Source: a virus
Direction: 5' to 3' (one strand)
IMG/VR virus record: IMGVR_UViG_3300033183_000198
Span: 1 to 26,802 of that record
DNA: 26,802 bases
Shown in pieces: positions 8,264 through 16,935 of this stretch. Every line of letters begins with the position of its first letter. Position 1 is the first letter of the stretch. A program made the translations under genes and the position numbers. The notes beneath the pieces were generated by a model. The model was not told where the DNA came from. It saw only the letters and a program-made list of their open reading frames with translations, and did no database searches.

Positions 8264-8578
8264 TTATGCCGGTATTTCTAAAACTAAAGTTGTTATGCCT
8301 GTGCCATCTGCCTGCACAATTCTTATAAAGTGGTCTATGCCATTTATGGTCATTTGTTCGTTTTCTGTAGCATTAGGAATGTCTGCTGTTCTGCATACAA
8401 ACCTTTTTTGCTGCATCGCCACCCCGATATTACCGCCTACATCAACCTCGATAAATTCATTGTCGAATATGCCATTAACTGTAGAAGATGCGCCCACTGA
8501 TGGATGATAAGTAGCAGCAGTGCCGAAATCATCAACACCAAAAAAAATTGCTCTATCATCTGCGGTCTCAACAGCCAT
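8264..8578 (-). CDS. Head-tail joining protein, FII-like
   Basis: This 104-residue protein has DRAIFFGVDDFGTAATY near the start, then TVNGIFDNEFIEVDVGG, MTINGIDHFIRIV and a C-terminal DGTGITTLVLEIPA. I recognise this pattern from phage head-tail joining or head completion proteins of the FII type, which bind the connector and provide the tail docking surface. Position between small FI-like proteins and the U-like gene agrees. Its ATG overlaps the upstream stop as TAATG. Confidence 0.75.
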   Translation of the reverse strand: MAVETADDRAIFFGVDDFGTAATYHPSVGASSTVNGIFDNEFIEVDVGGNIGVAMQQKRFVCRTADIPNATENEQMTINGIDHFIRIVQADGTGITTLVLEIPA

Positions 8579-8739
8579 TATTCTTCGCTTTCGCTTTTAG
8601 CCTTCTTAACTGGCATTTTATCAGATGCATAACCACGCGCAATCAACTTATTAGCGATGCGTGTAGGAAAATCATATTCTTTGCCTTCTTTCAGGTTTTC
8701 ACCGCCAGAAACGCAATCTTTTAACATATAAACTTTCAT
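8578..8739 (-). CDS. Small head-region protein, 53 aa (FI/DUF7210-like)
   Basis: This 53-residue gene fills a gap between the FII-like and FI-like genes. It reads MKVYMLKDCVSGGENLKEGK, then YDFPTRIANKLIARGYASDK, and ends with a Lys/Glu-rich tail. It starts in an ATGA overlap with the gene upstream and stops in a TAATG overlap with the next, which strongly supports it being real. Its layout (K-V/L-x-short strand-Cys-G...G-x-x-hydrophobic-helix-G-x-A) resembles the neighbouring 69-residue protein, so the two may be tandem duplicates. Function is unknown. The location suggests a head or connector accessory role. Confidence 0.7.
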   Translation of the reverse strand: MKVYMLKDCVSGGENLKEGKEYDFPTRIANKLIARGYASDKMPVKKAKSESEE

Positions 8740-8945
8740 TTTTTCTTCGCACTTCTTTTAACAAGCGATGATGCTGATTTTTTTGTTAAGCCAACAGCGC
8801 GGTCAGTTAAAGTGGTTTCATCGTGGGGCTGCGCCTTTCCGATGTTAACTAAATCTAAACCGATGTTTTCTGGCAATTCTACAATAGTGCCAGCCTCTGC
8901 CGTTTTGCCCTGTACCATACAAGTGCGCGTAATTTTTAACTTCAT
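8736..8945 (-). CDS. Small head-region protein, FI-like
   Basis: This 69-residue protein has MKLKITRTCMVQGKTAEAGT, IVELPENIGLDLVNIGKAQP and a basic Ser/Lys tail. This pattern is common in small proteins just after the capsid gene in lambda-type phages (FI position; DUF7210-like by memory). I chose the ATG at 8945 over the in-frame GTG one codon earlier, because AGGGG lies 6 nt before the ATG and only 3 nt before the GTG. Lambda gpFI stimulates packaging. Whether this protein does so is not shown. Confidence 0.7.
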   Translation of the reverse strand: MKLKITRTCMVQGKTAEAGTIVELPENIGLDLVNIGKAQPHDETTLTDRAVGLTKKSASSLVKRSAKKK

Positions 8946-8964
8946 CACAATCCCCTATAAAGAA

Positions 8965-8990
8965 AGCAAGGGCGGCTGATACCGCCCCTG
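8965..8990 (-). terminator. Hairpin after the capsid gene (terminator or attenuator)
   Basis: On the minus strand, 10 nt after the capsid stop codon, GGGCGG (8987-8982), a loop TATCAG and CCGCCC (8975-8970) form a 6-bp GC stem. It is followed by TTGCTTTCTTT, a weak U-rich tract. It may lower expression of genes downstream of the capsid or stabilise capsid mRNA. Stem sequence and loop length are the same as in the stronger terminator at 18034-18060. Confidence 0.6.
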
Positions 8991-8999
8991 CTAAGTTAT

Positions 9000-11324
9000 T
9001 TAGGCATCGATGTCCAAGCAAGCCGCAAATGACTGTGCATGACGAACAGCGATATCCATTTCCTGCATCACGCGGATACGAACCGCGCCTGATGAGCCTG
9101 CTGTGTAAGGGTCAATCAGGATGTCAGGTGTAGAGAAGAAGCCCATCATCAACTGCGAGAAATCACCGAAGATCATAGCTGACAACGCTGTACCTGAGCC
9201 TTTGGTCAGGTCAGATGGTACGTTGTTGGTGATTGCCAAGTTGTAACCATACAGGCTATTCCAAGGCGCATCCAACAGCATAACGCTATCGGTAGAAGCC
9301 ACTTTAGCAGTAGATGCCATCAGTGATTTTACTTTCGGATTTGTCAGGTATGCCAATGAATTGCCGTTGATGGCTGCATTATCAATCTCAACTTCTTTAA
9401 CGAGATTTACAATGTCATCCCACGCAATCGCGCCACCGTTTGTACCGATAGCAACAGAACCGATGCCAGTAGTACCAGTGATGCCTGTAGGCTCATTAGA
9501 GCCGCCACCTTCGATAGCTACATCTTCAATCTTCTGTGCGATGCTGTTCAACAGGTCATCACGTACAATCTGCTCAACAGATGGGTCAGATTGGATCATC
9601 AGCAGGCGTGAAACGTCTGTAAACGCGCCCAGTGATTTAGGTGACATTGTAATCTGAGAGAAAACAGCGTTCACTTCACTGGTAGCACCATTCTCTGCTA
9701 CGAAACCAGCAGAAACGCCAGTTGCCAGCTTTGGAATAGCTACATCGCCTTTAAGGCCAGACATTACGCGAGAGCCTAATTCTGAGAAAACCAAACGAGC
9801 GCGCAGCGCGTCTACAAACTCATTTCCTAGATGCTCAGTAGGGCGCAGAAAACCACCAGCACTATCTGTGCCAACGGTCAAATCACGCTTGCCAGTCCAG
9901 AACTGGTCAGGGGCGTAGAAGCCGCGAGCCTCGCGACCAGAACGCTTTGCGATTTCTTCTGAAACCTCGCGCTCCAAGCCTTGCAGGCCAGAACCATTTA
10001 CCAGACCGCGTACAGCTTTCATAAAGCTATAATCGCGCTGCTCTTTTGCAGACATATCAACCGCGCCAGCAGATTGCTCTAGCGGTGTGCCTTCGCCAAT
10101 AGCGTCCAGCAGAACGCCACGGAACTGCTCAACAGAAAGGCCATCACCAATAGCTTTATCGGCTAGGTCGCGTCTGTTGTGCTTTTGTGCTAGCTTGATG
10201 ATTTCGCCAGCATTTTTTTGGAAATCGCGCTTGGCTGCTTCTGATGCTGCCTCGCGGATTTCATCCACATTTACATCTGTCATTTTTGGAGTTTCCTTCA
10301 CTTCTATGACCGTTTTTGTTTCAGCACTGCGATTAACGCCCACGCCTGCATCGGCAGGAACGCTCACAATACTAGCTTCGTATGGCATCCAAGAATTAAC
10401 AGAAACAGTGCCTGCCCTGTCGTTCTTAGCGTCCATATTGCGGATTTGGTAACCGATGCTGACGTTGCTTCTGATACCATCCTTAACGTCATCGTAAATC
10501 TCTCTAGCAAGCGCACCTTTTCCAAAGCGCACCACCGCCCGTAGTCTGCGGTCGGTTTTATCAAGATATGTCCGTTCGATAACGCCAATCTGTTTAGTTA
10601 AATCGTGGTCTAGCAGCAAAGGTGCATGACCAGAATTTAACCGCGATAAATCTATAGCATCTTCGCTATGCTCTAAAACTTCTAGCCCGAATGAACGCTC
10701 GACAGGTTCTTCTGATGATAAAGACATTCGCACCCTGCGATCATCTTCATCCACCATTTCCCCATCAGCCGCCCGATAATTAAGCGCAGAACGGTCTAAC
10801 CGTTCTTCTTTATCTTCTTTATCATAAGGCCGCATTTCTTCGGTATGCTTTTCAAATGTAACTGTATAAGTTTCATCTGTTTCAGTTACATCAATAATAT
10901 GCCTGTTTTCCATATCATCACCCTCTACATCTAGGGTCATATTATCAGAATTTATTTCGTTTGTCATATCGCGATCACCTTCATCGATGCGGTCAAGCGC
11001 AGCGTCTTTTGCCCTTGCCCAAGTTTGGCCTGCATCACCGCCCCACGCTGCCCACGCTACGCGGCCTTTTGATGGATAGCCTTCTTCGCCTGCGCTAAAC
11101 CCTTCGGCCTGTTTATCCACTTCATGCCTGCTAAAAAAGCTATGCATTCTGCGTACTGTTTCGGCTGACAATTCCTGACGGTTTACTAACTGACGCGCTC
11201 TGGCTACAGCTACAGCAGTGCCGCCCTGCTCACCTTCTTTGCGCCAATCCAGAAACTTCTGCGCTTCGGCTGCCATTCCCTCTGTAGGCTTTAAGCTGAT
11301 TTCTACGCCTTTATACGTTGCCAT
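9000..11324 (-). CDS. Prohead protease-major capsid protein fusion (HK97 fold)
   Basis: This 774-residue polyprotein has three parts. Residues 1-115 are a domain often found upstream of phage proteases (FFSRHEVDKQ, GRVAWAAWGGDAGQTW). Residues about 195-335 are an HK97-type prohead protease: SGHAPLLLDHD (H233, H240) and SNVSIGY (S289) hold the likely catalytic His and Ser, and EASIVSVPADAGV closes the domain. Residues about 345-460 are helical and scaffold-like. From about 480 to the end is the HK97-fold capsid, with GGFLRPTEHLG and AIEGGGSNEPTGITG-type motifs. Protease, scaffold and capsid are usually separate genes. Here the protease must release the capsid by self-processing. The start overlaps the portal gene by 14 nt, with ribosome binding site AGGAAGA. 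Confidence 0.9.
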   Translation of the reverse strand: MATYKGVEISLKPTEGMAAEAQKFLDWRKEGEQGGTAVAVARARQLVNRQELSAETVRRMHSFFSRHEVDKQAEGFSAGEEGYPSKGRVAWAAWGGDAGQTWARAKDAALDRIDEGDRDMTNEINSDNMTLDVEGDDMENRHIIDVTETDETYTVTFEKHTEEMRPYDKEDKEERLDRSALNYRAADGEMVDEDDRRVRMSLSSEEPVERSFGLEVLEHSEDAIDLSRLNSGHAPLLLDHDLTKQIGVIERTYLDKTDRRLRAVVRFGKGALAREIYDDVKDGIRSNVSIGYQIRNMDAKNDRAGTVSVNSWMPYEASIVSVPADAGVGVNRSAETKTVIEVKETPKMTDVNVDEIREAASEAAKRDFQKNAGEIIKLAQKHNRRDLADKAIGDGLSVEQFRGVLLDAIGEGTPLEQSAGAVDMSAKEQRDYSFMKAVRGLVNGSGLQGLEREVSEEIAKRSGREARGFYAPDQFWTGKRDLTVGTDSAGGFLRPTEHLGNEFVDALRARLVFSELGSRVMSGLKGDVAIPKLATGVSAGFVAENGATSEVNAVFSQITMSPKSLGAFTDVSRLLMIQSDPSVEQIVRDDLLNSIAQKIEDVAIEGGGSNEPTGITGTTGIGSVAIGTNGGAIAWDDIVNLVKEVEIDNAAINGNSLAYLTNPKVKSLMASTAKVASTDSVMLLDAPWNSLYGYNLAITNNVPSDLTKGSGTALSAMIFGDFSQLMMGFFSTPDILIDPYTAGSSGAVRIRVMQEMDIAVRHAQSFAACLDIDA

Positions 11325-12792
11325 CTTCTTCCTGTCCTACATCTACAGTAGCTGGCACTGGTGCTTTATTGCCGTATGGCTGGAAAGCTGTATCGATGCC
11401 GTAGCGATTAGCCAATTCACTTTCGCGGTTAATCTGTTCAAATACATCTTCGGTATCTTTACCGTATTGTGCATGAACATCCTGCAAGGTAACGATGCCA
11501 TTATTTAGCGCGGTTACACTCGCATTTATTTCCTTCTGTGGGTCTACCCACGCAAAGCCGCGCGGTCTGTAGATTACATTATCAGCAAATAAATCATACT
11601 TACCCATCGGCAGATTTAGCTTGCCGACAGTGATAGCCATTTCCAGCCACGCCCGATAGATAGGGTCAATAAATGCATCAATCATAAACTGCTGCATCAT
11701 TTTGAAATGGTCTCTATCTTCGATAGTGCCTTGCCGGATAGATGAATAGCTAACGCCTTCCAGATTGTTTGCTAGCGATACATAGCTAACGCCCAGCCCT
11801 GACGCGATACCGCGCAGAATAGCCTTCTCAAAATCAGCAAAATTATCGGTCGGCTGCGATGGGTCAAATGCTTTAAAATCCATCCCTGTAGGCAATTGCG
11901 TGAAAGTGCCAGGGGATGCATCCATAATAGGCGCGTGATTATCGTAATCATCGCCAATAAACCCATCACCTTCGGGGCTGACAAAGAAACCCATCTTTGA
12001 TGCGGCTACTCTAGCATTTACTAGCGCAGCTTCTTCAAAGCCATCCAGCATCTTTAGGCGCGATAAAGCGTTGCTCATCATCGGAACGCCTCTGGTTTGG
12101 CCTGCGCGTTCCTGTATAAAGCAGTGAATGATATCATCTGCTGGCACTTGTATATGTCTGCGCTTGGTATTTGAGCCGTAACTGTGGTCGTGATGCGGAT
12201 GATCCTCGAACATAAAATAGCTGATAGGCTTACCAGCTTTATCGATTTCAACGCCCATCCGCACTTCGTTGCCGTTAGATAGCCGCTTATTATATTCTTC
12301 ATCCAGATAATCAGCCTCTAAAAACTGTAAGCTAAACCCGAATGGATTATTAGCTGGCCTGCGAATTTTCTTAATAATAACTTCGCCATCACGCGCTAGC
12401 GTTTCCATAAATAGACGCTGCGCCTGTAGCCAGCTTAAACGACCATCAACCGTACAAAAACCTGTGCGCCCCCACGCTAAAAAGTTTTGCTCTATAAGGC
12501 GATTGCCTACTGTGTCTAGGCTGTTATCATCGTTGCGCTTGCGTACTTGCATTGATACGCCTGTTGCGCCCACTACATTAGTGGTCATTATCTGTAAATA
12601 GCGTTTTGCGTAGGGATGATTGCGGCTAATTTCGCGGCATCTATCGCGCAAAGTGCGTAGATTTGGCCTAATCTCACTATCGGCAGAACGCGATGAAGTA
12701 ATGAAGTCGCTAAATAATCTGCCGATATTTGCCCCATTGTAGGCGCGTTTTTGCGGCTTCGGCTTGCCTTTAAAGAAATCCATCACGCCCAT
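11311..12792 (-). CDS. Portal protein, lambda B-like
   Basis: This 493-residue protein belongs to the lambda-type portal family. It starts MGVMDFFKGKPKPQKRAYNG and includes LRDRCREISRNHPYAKRYLQ, GRTGFCTVDGRLSWLQAQRL, AGQTRGVPMMSNALSRLKML and SYSSIRQGTIEDRDHFKMMQ, all typical of these portals. Twelve copies form the ring at the capsid vertex through which DNA passes and which nucleates head assembly. The ribosome binding site GAGG sits 8 nt before the ATG, inside the preceding gene's 3' end. Length is close to lambda gpB (533). Confidence 0.93.
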   Translation of the reverse strand: MGVMDFFKGKPKPQKRAYNGANIGRLFSDFITSSRSADSEIRPNLRTLRDRCREISRNHPYAKRYLQIMTTNVVGATGVSMQVRKRNDDNSLDTVGNRLIEQNFLAWGRTGFCTVDGRLSWLQAQRLFMETLARDGEVIIKKIRRPANNPFGFSLQFLEADYLDEEYNKRLSNGNEVRMGVEIDKAGKPISYFMFEDHPHHDHSYGSNTKRRHIQVPADDIIHCFIQERAGQTRGVPMMSNALSRLKMLDGFEEAALVNARVAASKMGFFVSPEGDGFIGDDYDNHAPIMDASPGTFTQLPTGMDFKAFDPSQPTDNFADFEKAILRGIASGLGVSYVSLANNLEGVSYSSIRQGTIEDRDHFKMMQQFMIDAFIDPIYRAWLEMAITVGKLNLPMGKYDLFADNVIYRPRGFAWVDPQKEINASVTALNNGIVTLQDVHAQYGKDTEDVFEQINRESELANRYGIDTAFQPYGNKAPVPATVDVGQEEDGNV

Positions 12793-12794
12793 AT

Positions 12795-13379
12795 CTAAAA
12801 CCTCACTAGCACTGTTGCGCCTGTATTATCTCCGCGCTTTGCTCTCTCGCGTTGCACCTCTTTAGCATACTCTTTACGATAAAAATCACGCGCATCCTGC
12901 AAATCTTGAAAAGACATTTTTGTCAGGCTACGTCCATTAATGCTATAGCTGGCAACGTCAGCATCTGCCTTGCCCTCTAATATGCTTTCTATTTTGGAAA
13001 TCATAATTTGCGAGTGGCTACGTGGGTCTACCGCATTATCTAAATCGGTAATGATATCCCAGCTACCTGTTTCCAATACAGCGCGATTACTGTCACTGTT
13101 TCTGGTAACTTCTAACTGCCAATGGAAATGCTCGACATGAAAGGTAGCACTTGACGCGCTAGTAATCTCAAACAAATAATCATCGCCACTTACAGTACCA
13201 GTTACCGAAAACTCATGCGTGCCGCCCGAACCTGTATCGCGGCTGATATATTTAACAACATAACTTGCTGATGGATATTCGAGAGCTAAACCAGATTTGC
13301 GCCAAACTTTATAATCGCCAACAATAATAGTTTCTGGCTCTTTTGTTGGTGCGTCTGTTGTACTAAAAATATTTGCCAT
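12795..13379 (-). CDS. W-position protein with gpW-like C-terminus
   Basis: This 194-residue protein lies between terminase and portal, where lambda has the 68-residue head-tail connector gpW. Its C-terminal 60 residues (SYSINGRSLTKMSFQDLQDA, then helical RDFYRKEYAKEV) look like gpW: a short strand with G-R, then a helix. The N-terminal 120 residues are beta-rich and absent from lambda gpW (TGSGGTHEFSVTGTVSGDDY, HWQLEVTRNSDSNRA). This suggests a fusion of a beta domain to a gpW-like connector, or a different protein that shares the terminal motif. The assignment is inferred from position and the C-terminal pattern. Confidence 0.6.
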   Translation of the reverse strand: MANIFSTTDAPTKEPETIIVGDYKVWRKSGLALEYPSASYVVKYISRDTGSGGTHEFSVTGTVSGDDYLFEITSASSATFHVEHFHWQLEVTRNSDSNRAVLETGSWDIITDLDNAVDPRSHSQIMISKIESILEGKADADVASYSINGRSLTKMSFQDLQDARDFYRKEYAKEVQRERAKRGDNTGATVLVRF

Positions 13380-13381
13380 AA

Positions 13382-15271
13382 TTACCGCCAGCCATTCACA
13401 AAACCGCCCGATGGGCGTGGTCTAAAGACAGGATTATTTTGCACTTGCGGTTGCTTCGGCTTTTCTGGCTCTGCTGGTGCATTTGCAATCCTATCCGCAA
13501 TATCATTTAGCCGCAGTGACAATATCGACAATGCGGCATAAGCATAAACGCGGCAATCAAGTGCCTCATTTCTGGCGCGTGTTTTGACAAATTCCCTGCG
13601 CGGAAAGCCTTTATGATATTTAGTGACAATCTTTTCAGATGCTGCCAACTGTTTAAAATATTCATCATCGCGCCCTGTAGGGAAGTGACAATACCCTGCC
13701 CCTGCGATTGTAACCTTTAAGCGGCTAAAAATCAATTCCTTGATGTTGTCAACGCCTATAGTGAATAATTTGATTTTTCCGATATTGTTTCTAGTCGGCT
13801 TGCTGACAATAGGGCGTGTTTCCCCTGCCATACCCTTTATCGCAAAAATGCGCTTGCCTTCGCGCGGCCTGACATAGTTATAAACGGCTTGCGTATAATG
13901 ACCGCCACTATCGATGCAGGCTGACCGAATGCCTAGCTGCCTGCCATCTTCTGTTTCATAGATAGCATTTAAGCGGTTATCTAAATCATTCCATAAATGC
14001 GGTGTAGATGGGTCACCATAAAGCTGTATCCAATCGATAGACCAGCTTTCTTCATCCCTGCCCCAGCCCACTATCTCTAAGGCTAGATAGCTATCCTGAA
14101 CGTCAATGCCTGCTGTAATACATACGATGCCACTGTCTAGCTTTTCATCAAATTCCTCTACGCGCTCAGAAACAGCGTAATCATCAACGCGCTCACCCAT
14201 TTCCTCATAGGTTTCTGCTAAATAGGTGTTTACAAAAACGCGTAAAGTATCCGGCAGCTTTTTAGCCTGTAAAAACTCTTTTGCCGCACGTTCTAGGCTT
14301 GTCCATACTGAATAAATCCCATTTAGATGAAAGCCTGCTGTTCCTGTAAAGGGCGCGGTGGCAATCCATTCACCGTAGCGGATAGCGCGTAAACGCTTCG
14401 CCTCATCCCATAAGCTACCGCAATCCTCGCACATATACGCAGCCGTCTCCGGCTTTCCTTCATCCCATCTTACATCCGACCATTTTAAGGTTTGCTTATG
14501 ACCGCAATCGGGGCAAGGTACAAAATACTGGCGTTGATCGCTTTCCTGATAGGCCGCTTCTATTCTTGATGCGCCTTTATTGGTCGGAGTGCTAACCATC
14601 ACAATTTTTCGGTTATAGCTAAAGGTTTTCGTTCTAGCCCTAGCCAAATCAATCGGATCACCCTCAGAGCCAGCCGATATAGGGTATCTATCCACCTCAT
14701 CAAGAAATACGCACCGCACTGGCCTAGATGCCAGCCCAGCCGCACTATTTGCGCCCACTATCGCTATATAGCCGCCTGCAAATGATTTCTGGTAAATAGT
14801 GTTGCCGCTATCGCGCGTCCTAGCATCGGCAACCGCATTTTTCAGAACAGGCGTATCGCGTAGCATAGGGGCTAGTCTATCGTTAGACCACATCTTAGCC
14901 ATTTCTAATGTCGGCTGCACTACAAGCATAGGCGATGGCTGGTTATCAATATAATACCCTATCGCATTGTTTATTATTTCTGTCTTGCCTACCTGTGCGC
15001 CTGTCATAAAAACTACGTTTTCAATAGTAGGGTCGCTAATAGCTTGCATCATGCCGCGCTGGTAGGCTGCGCGGTTTGTACTCCAATGCCCTGCCTCTGC
15101 TGATGCCTCTGGCGATAATCTTCTATATTGGTCTGCCCATTCATCCAGTTTTAGGTCTGTCGGCGGCTTCATCGCGTTGAATGTTGCCTGTGCTATCCTC
15201 ATCGCTGTCGGATGCGCGGATAGGCTGACTGACCTTGACTTCGATGTCTGCGATTTCTTGTAAGGCATCAT
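13382..15271 (-). CDS. Terminase large subunit, lambda gpA family
   Basis: This 629-residue packaging motor and nuclease shows an ATPase with a Walker A-like TGAQVGKTE (residues 90-98) and Walker B CVFLDEVDRYP (D191, E192). A zinc-ribbon insertion CPDCG...CEDCG (C253, C256, C281, C284) is typical of GpA. The nuclease has TAGIDVQDSYLALE (D390, D393), CIDSGGHYT (D454) and NEALDCRVYAYAA (E569, D572). It translocates DNA into the prohead and cuts at genome ends. The chosen start overlaps the small subunit gene by 131 nt and has ACAGG 6 nt before its second ATG. A shorter start at residue 24 (15202) lacks a ribosome binding site but is possible. Confidence 0.95.
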   Translation of the reverse strand: MMPYKKSQTSKSRSVSLSAHPTAMRIAQATFNAMKPPTDLKLDEWADQYRRLSPEASAEAGHWSTNRAAYQRGMMQAISDPTIENVVFMTGAQVGKTEIINNAIGYYIDNQPSPMLVVQPTLEMAKMWSNDRLAPMLRDTPVLKNAVADARTRDSGNTIYQKSFAGGYIAIVGANSAAGLASRPVRCVFLDEVDRYPISAGSEGDPIDLARARTKTFSYNRKIVMVSTPTNKGASRIEAAYQESDQRQYFVPCPDCGHKQTLKWSDVRWDEGKPETAAYMCEDCGSLWDEAKRLRAIRYGEWIATAPFTGTAGFHLNGIYSVWTSLERAAKEFLQAKKLPDTLRVFVNTYLAETYEEMGERVDDYAVSERVEEFDEKLDSGIVCITAGIDVQDSYLALEIVGWGRDEESWSIDWIQLYGDPSTPHLWNDLDNRLNAIYETEDGRQLGIRSACIDSGGHYTQAVYNYVRPREGKRIFAIKGMAGETRPIVSKPTRNNIGKIKLFTIGVDNIKELIFSRLKVTIAGAGYCHFPTGRDDEYFKQLAASEKIVTKYHKGFPRREFVKTRARNEALDCRVYAYAALSILSLRLNDIADRIANAPAEPEKPKQPQVQNNPVFRPRPSGGFVNGWR

Positions 15272-15695
15272 AAACCTGTTCTTTTAGAATGTTTTTAACT
15301 TCTACTAGATTTTCTGCCGCGAAACATTCTGGCGCGGCTCTTTGTGGCAGCGATAACATCTTCTGCCGCATATTTTGGCTAACTTCTATCCAAACTTTTT
15401 CTACGTCGCTGGATGGGATTAGCTGTTCTTCTATCTGCGCCTTTTCCATTTCAGCCATATCTGCTTTAGCTTTTGTTAGGCGTGTTCGGTGCGCGTTATA
15501 ATCATCACCGCTAACATCTGACCGTATACCACGCTCTCGCAGATATTTTATATAGGCTCTAACTACAGGCACTAATTCATAACGCCCACGCTCTTTACGC
15601 GGTATTATGCCTTCATTTACTAGCTGCGTTACTCGCTGCGGTGTTAAATCTAGCAGTTTCGATATTGTATCAAGCGGAAACGTCTGCGCTGCCAT
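15141..15695 (-). CDS. Terminase small subunit, Nu1-like
   Basis: This 184-residue protein opens with a winged-helix DNA-binding motif of the Nu1 type (TISKLLDLTPQRVTQLVNEG, IIPRKERGRYELVPVVRAYI). A helical region with a KADMAEMEKAQIEEQLIPSS linker follows, then a helical oligomerisation and large-subunit-binding segment (NMRQKMLSLPQRAAPECF). Nu1 proteins recognise the packaging site and recruit the large subunit. The last 25 residues are low-complexity, acidic and encoded within the overlap with the large subunit gene. It overlaps the methyltransferase gene by 26 nt. Confidence 0.9.
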   Translation of the reverse strand: MAAQTFPLDTISKLLDLTPQRVTQLVNEGIIPRKERGRYELVPVVRAYIKYLRERGIRSDVSGDDYNAHRTRLTKAKADMAEMEKAQIEEQLIPSSDVEKVWIEVSQNMRQKMLSLPQRAAPECFAAENLVEVKNILKEQVYDALQEIADIEVKVSQPIRASDSDEDSTGNIQRDEAADRPKTG

Positions 15696-16935
15696 TTACC
15701 ATCTCATCAAATGTTTTGCCTGTTTCAGCGTGTATAGCTTTCCGGCCTGTGTAGTCCTGCCAGCGTTTAACTATGACATCGACATATTTAGGGTCTAAAT
15801 CCATAAGCCTAGCTTTCCGGCCTGTTTTTTCGCAGGCTATTAATGTAGAGCCGCTGCCGCCAAAAACGTCAAGAACTATATCCCCACCTTTGCTGCTGTT
15901 TTTCAATGCTCTTTCAATTAGCTCTACAGGTTTTTGCGTAGGATGAACATATTCTGCTGTTGCGCCCCTGCTCATATACCAAACATCACTCTCGCTTTTG
16001 TCTCCATACCAGCTACCGCCCTTAACGTAGAAAATAAATTCATGCTGCGGTCTGTAGTTGGCATTTCCTAAACCAATGCTTTTTTTATCCCAAACTATAC
16101 AATTTGCCACAGTACCGCCCCCAAGCTGTATAGCTTCCTCAAATTCGCTATAAGTACGCCAAGTGAAACAAATATAGTAAGCCGCACCCTGTTTAGAAGA
16201 TTGTATGCATAAAGCTATTGCATCCCGAACTAGGCTAATAAGGCTATCGCCTTCTAGATCATCGTTTATAATCATGCCGTGAGCTTTTACTAAAGCCCCT
16301 TTAGAAGTAGAGCCAGCTGCGCGACCACCGCCATAGCTCATGCCATAAGGTGGGTCAGTAAAAACCATATCGGCTTGCTGGTTTTCCATTAGCTTGTCTA
16401 CCGCATCTATGCTGGTGCTATCTCCGCACATAACGCGATGCTGATCTAGTTTCCATACATCGCCAATAACGCTAACAGGCTTTTCAGGCTCATCCGGCAC
16501 TTGGTCATCATCGACCAGCCCTTCTTCTACCGCGTCTGCCAAAAGGTCGGCTAACTCTTTATCATCAAAACCAGTTAGCGATAAATCGAAATCCGCGTCT
16601 TTTAGCTCTTGAAGCTCTATCTTTAGCATTTCATCATTCCAGCCAGCATTTAAGGCTAGTTTATTGTCTGCTATAACGTATGCCTGCTTTTGTGCATCGG
16701 TTAAATGAGACAGCCTGATACAAGGTATCTCTTTCATTTGCAGGCGGTGCGCTGCCATCGTTCTGCCGTGGCCTGCTATAATAACATCATCAGCATCTAT
16801 TAAAACTGGATTGGTAAACCCAAACTCGTTGATACTGCTACAAATTTGCGCTACTTGCTCATCAGAATGAGTGCGGCTATTTCTAGCATAGGGTATCAGT
16901 TTTTCGGTAGGTATATATTCTATTTTCTGTTTCAA
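15670..16935 (-). CDS. ParB-like domain fused to DNA adenine/cytosine-N4 methyltransferase
   Basis: This 421-residue fusion has residues about 5-95 forming a ParB/Srx-like nuclease-fold domain (IPYARNSRTHSDEQVAQICS, then GHGRTMAAHRL). Residues about 155-400 are an amino-methyltransferase with TDPPYG (193-198, motif IV), HPTQKP (331-336) and DVFGGSGST (356-364, SAM-binding motif I). Motif IV precedes motif I, which fits a beta-class N6-adenine or N4-cytosine enzyme. It likely protects phage DNA from host restriction or marks it for packaging. No matching restriction nuclease is evident. The start is TTG (16935-16933), supported by AAAGGGA 7 nt upstream and the good ParB N-terminus. It lies directly upstream of the terminase genes. 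Confidence 0.92.
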   Translation of the reverse strand: MKQKIEYIPTEKLIPYARNSRTHSDEQVAQICSSINEFGFTNPVLIDADDVIIAGHGRTMAAHRLQMKEIPCIRLSHLTDAQKQAYVIADNKLALNAGWNDEMLKIELQELKDADFDLSLTGFDDKELADLLADAVEEGLVDDDQVPDEPEKPVSVIGDVWKLDQHRVMCGDSTSIDAVDKLMENQQADMVFTDPPYGMSYGGGRAAGSTSKGALVKAHGMIINDDLEGDSLISLVRDAIALCIQSSKQGAAYYICFTWRTYSEFEEAIQLGGGTVANCIVWDKKSIGLGNANYRPQHEFIFYVKGGSWYGDKSESDVWYMSRGATAEYVHPTQKPVELIERALKNSSKGGDIVLDVFGGSGSTLIACEKTGRKARLMDLDPKYVDVIVKRWQDYTGRKAIHAETGKTFDEMVNGSADVSA

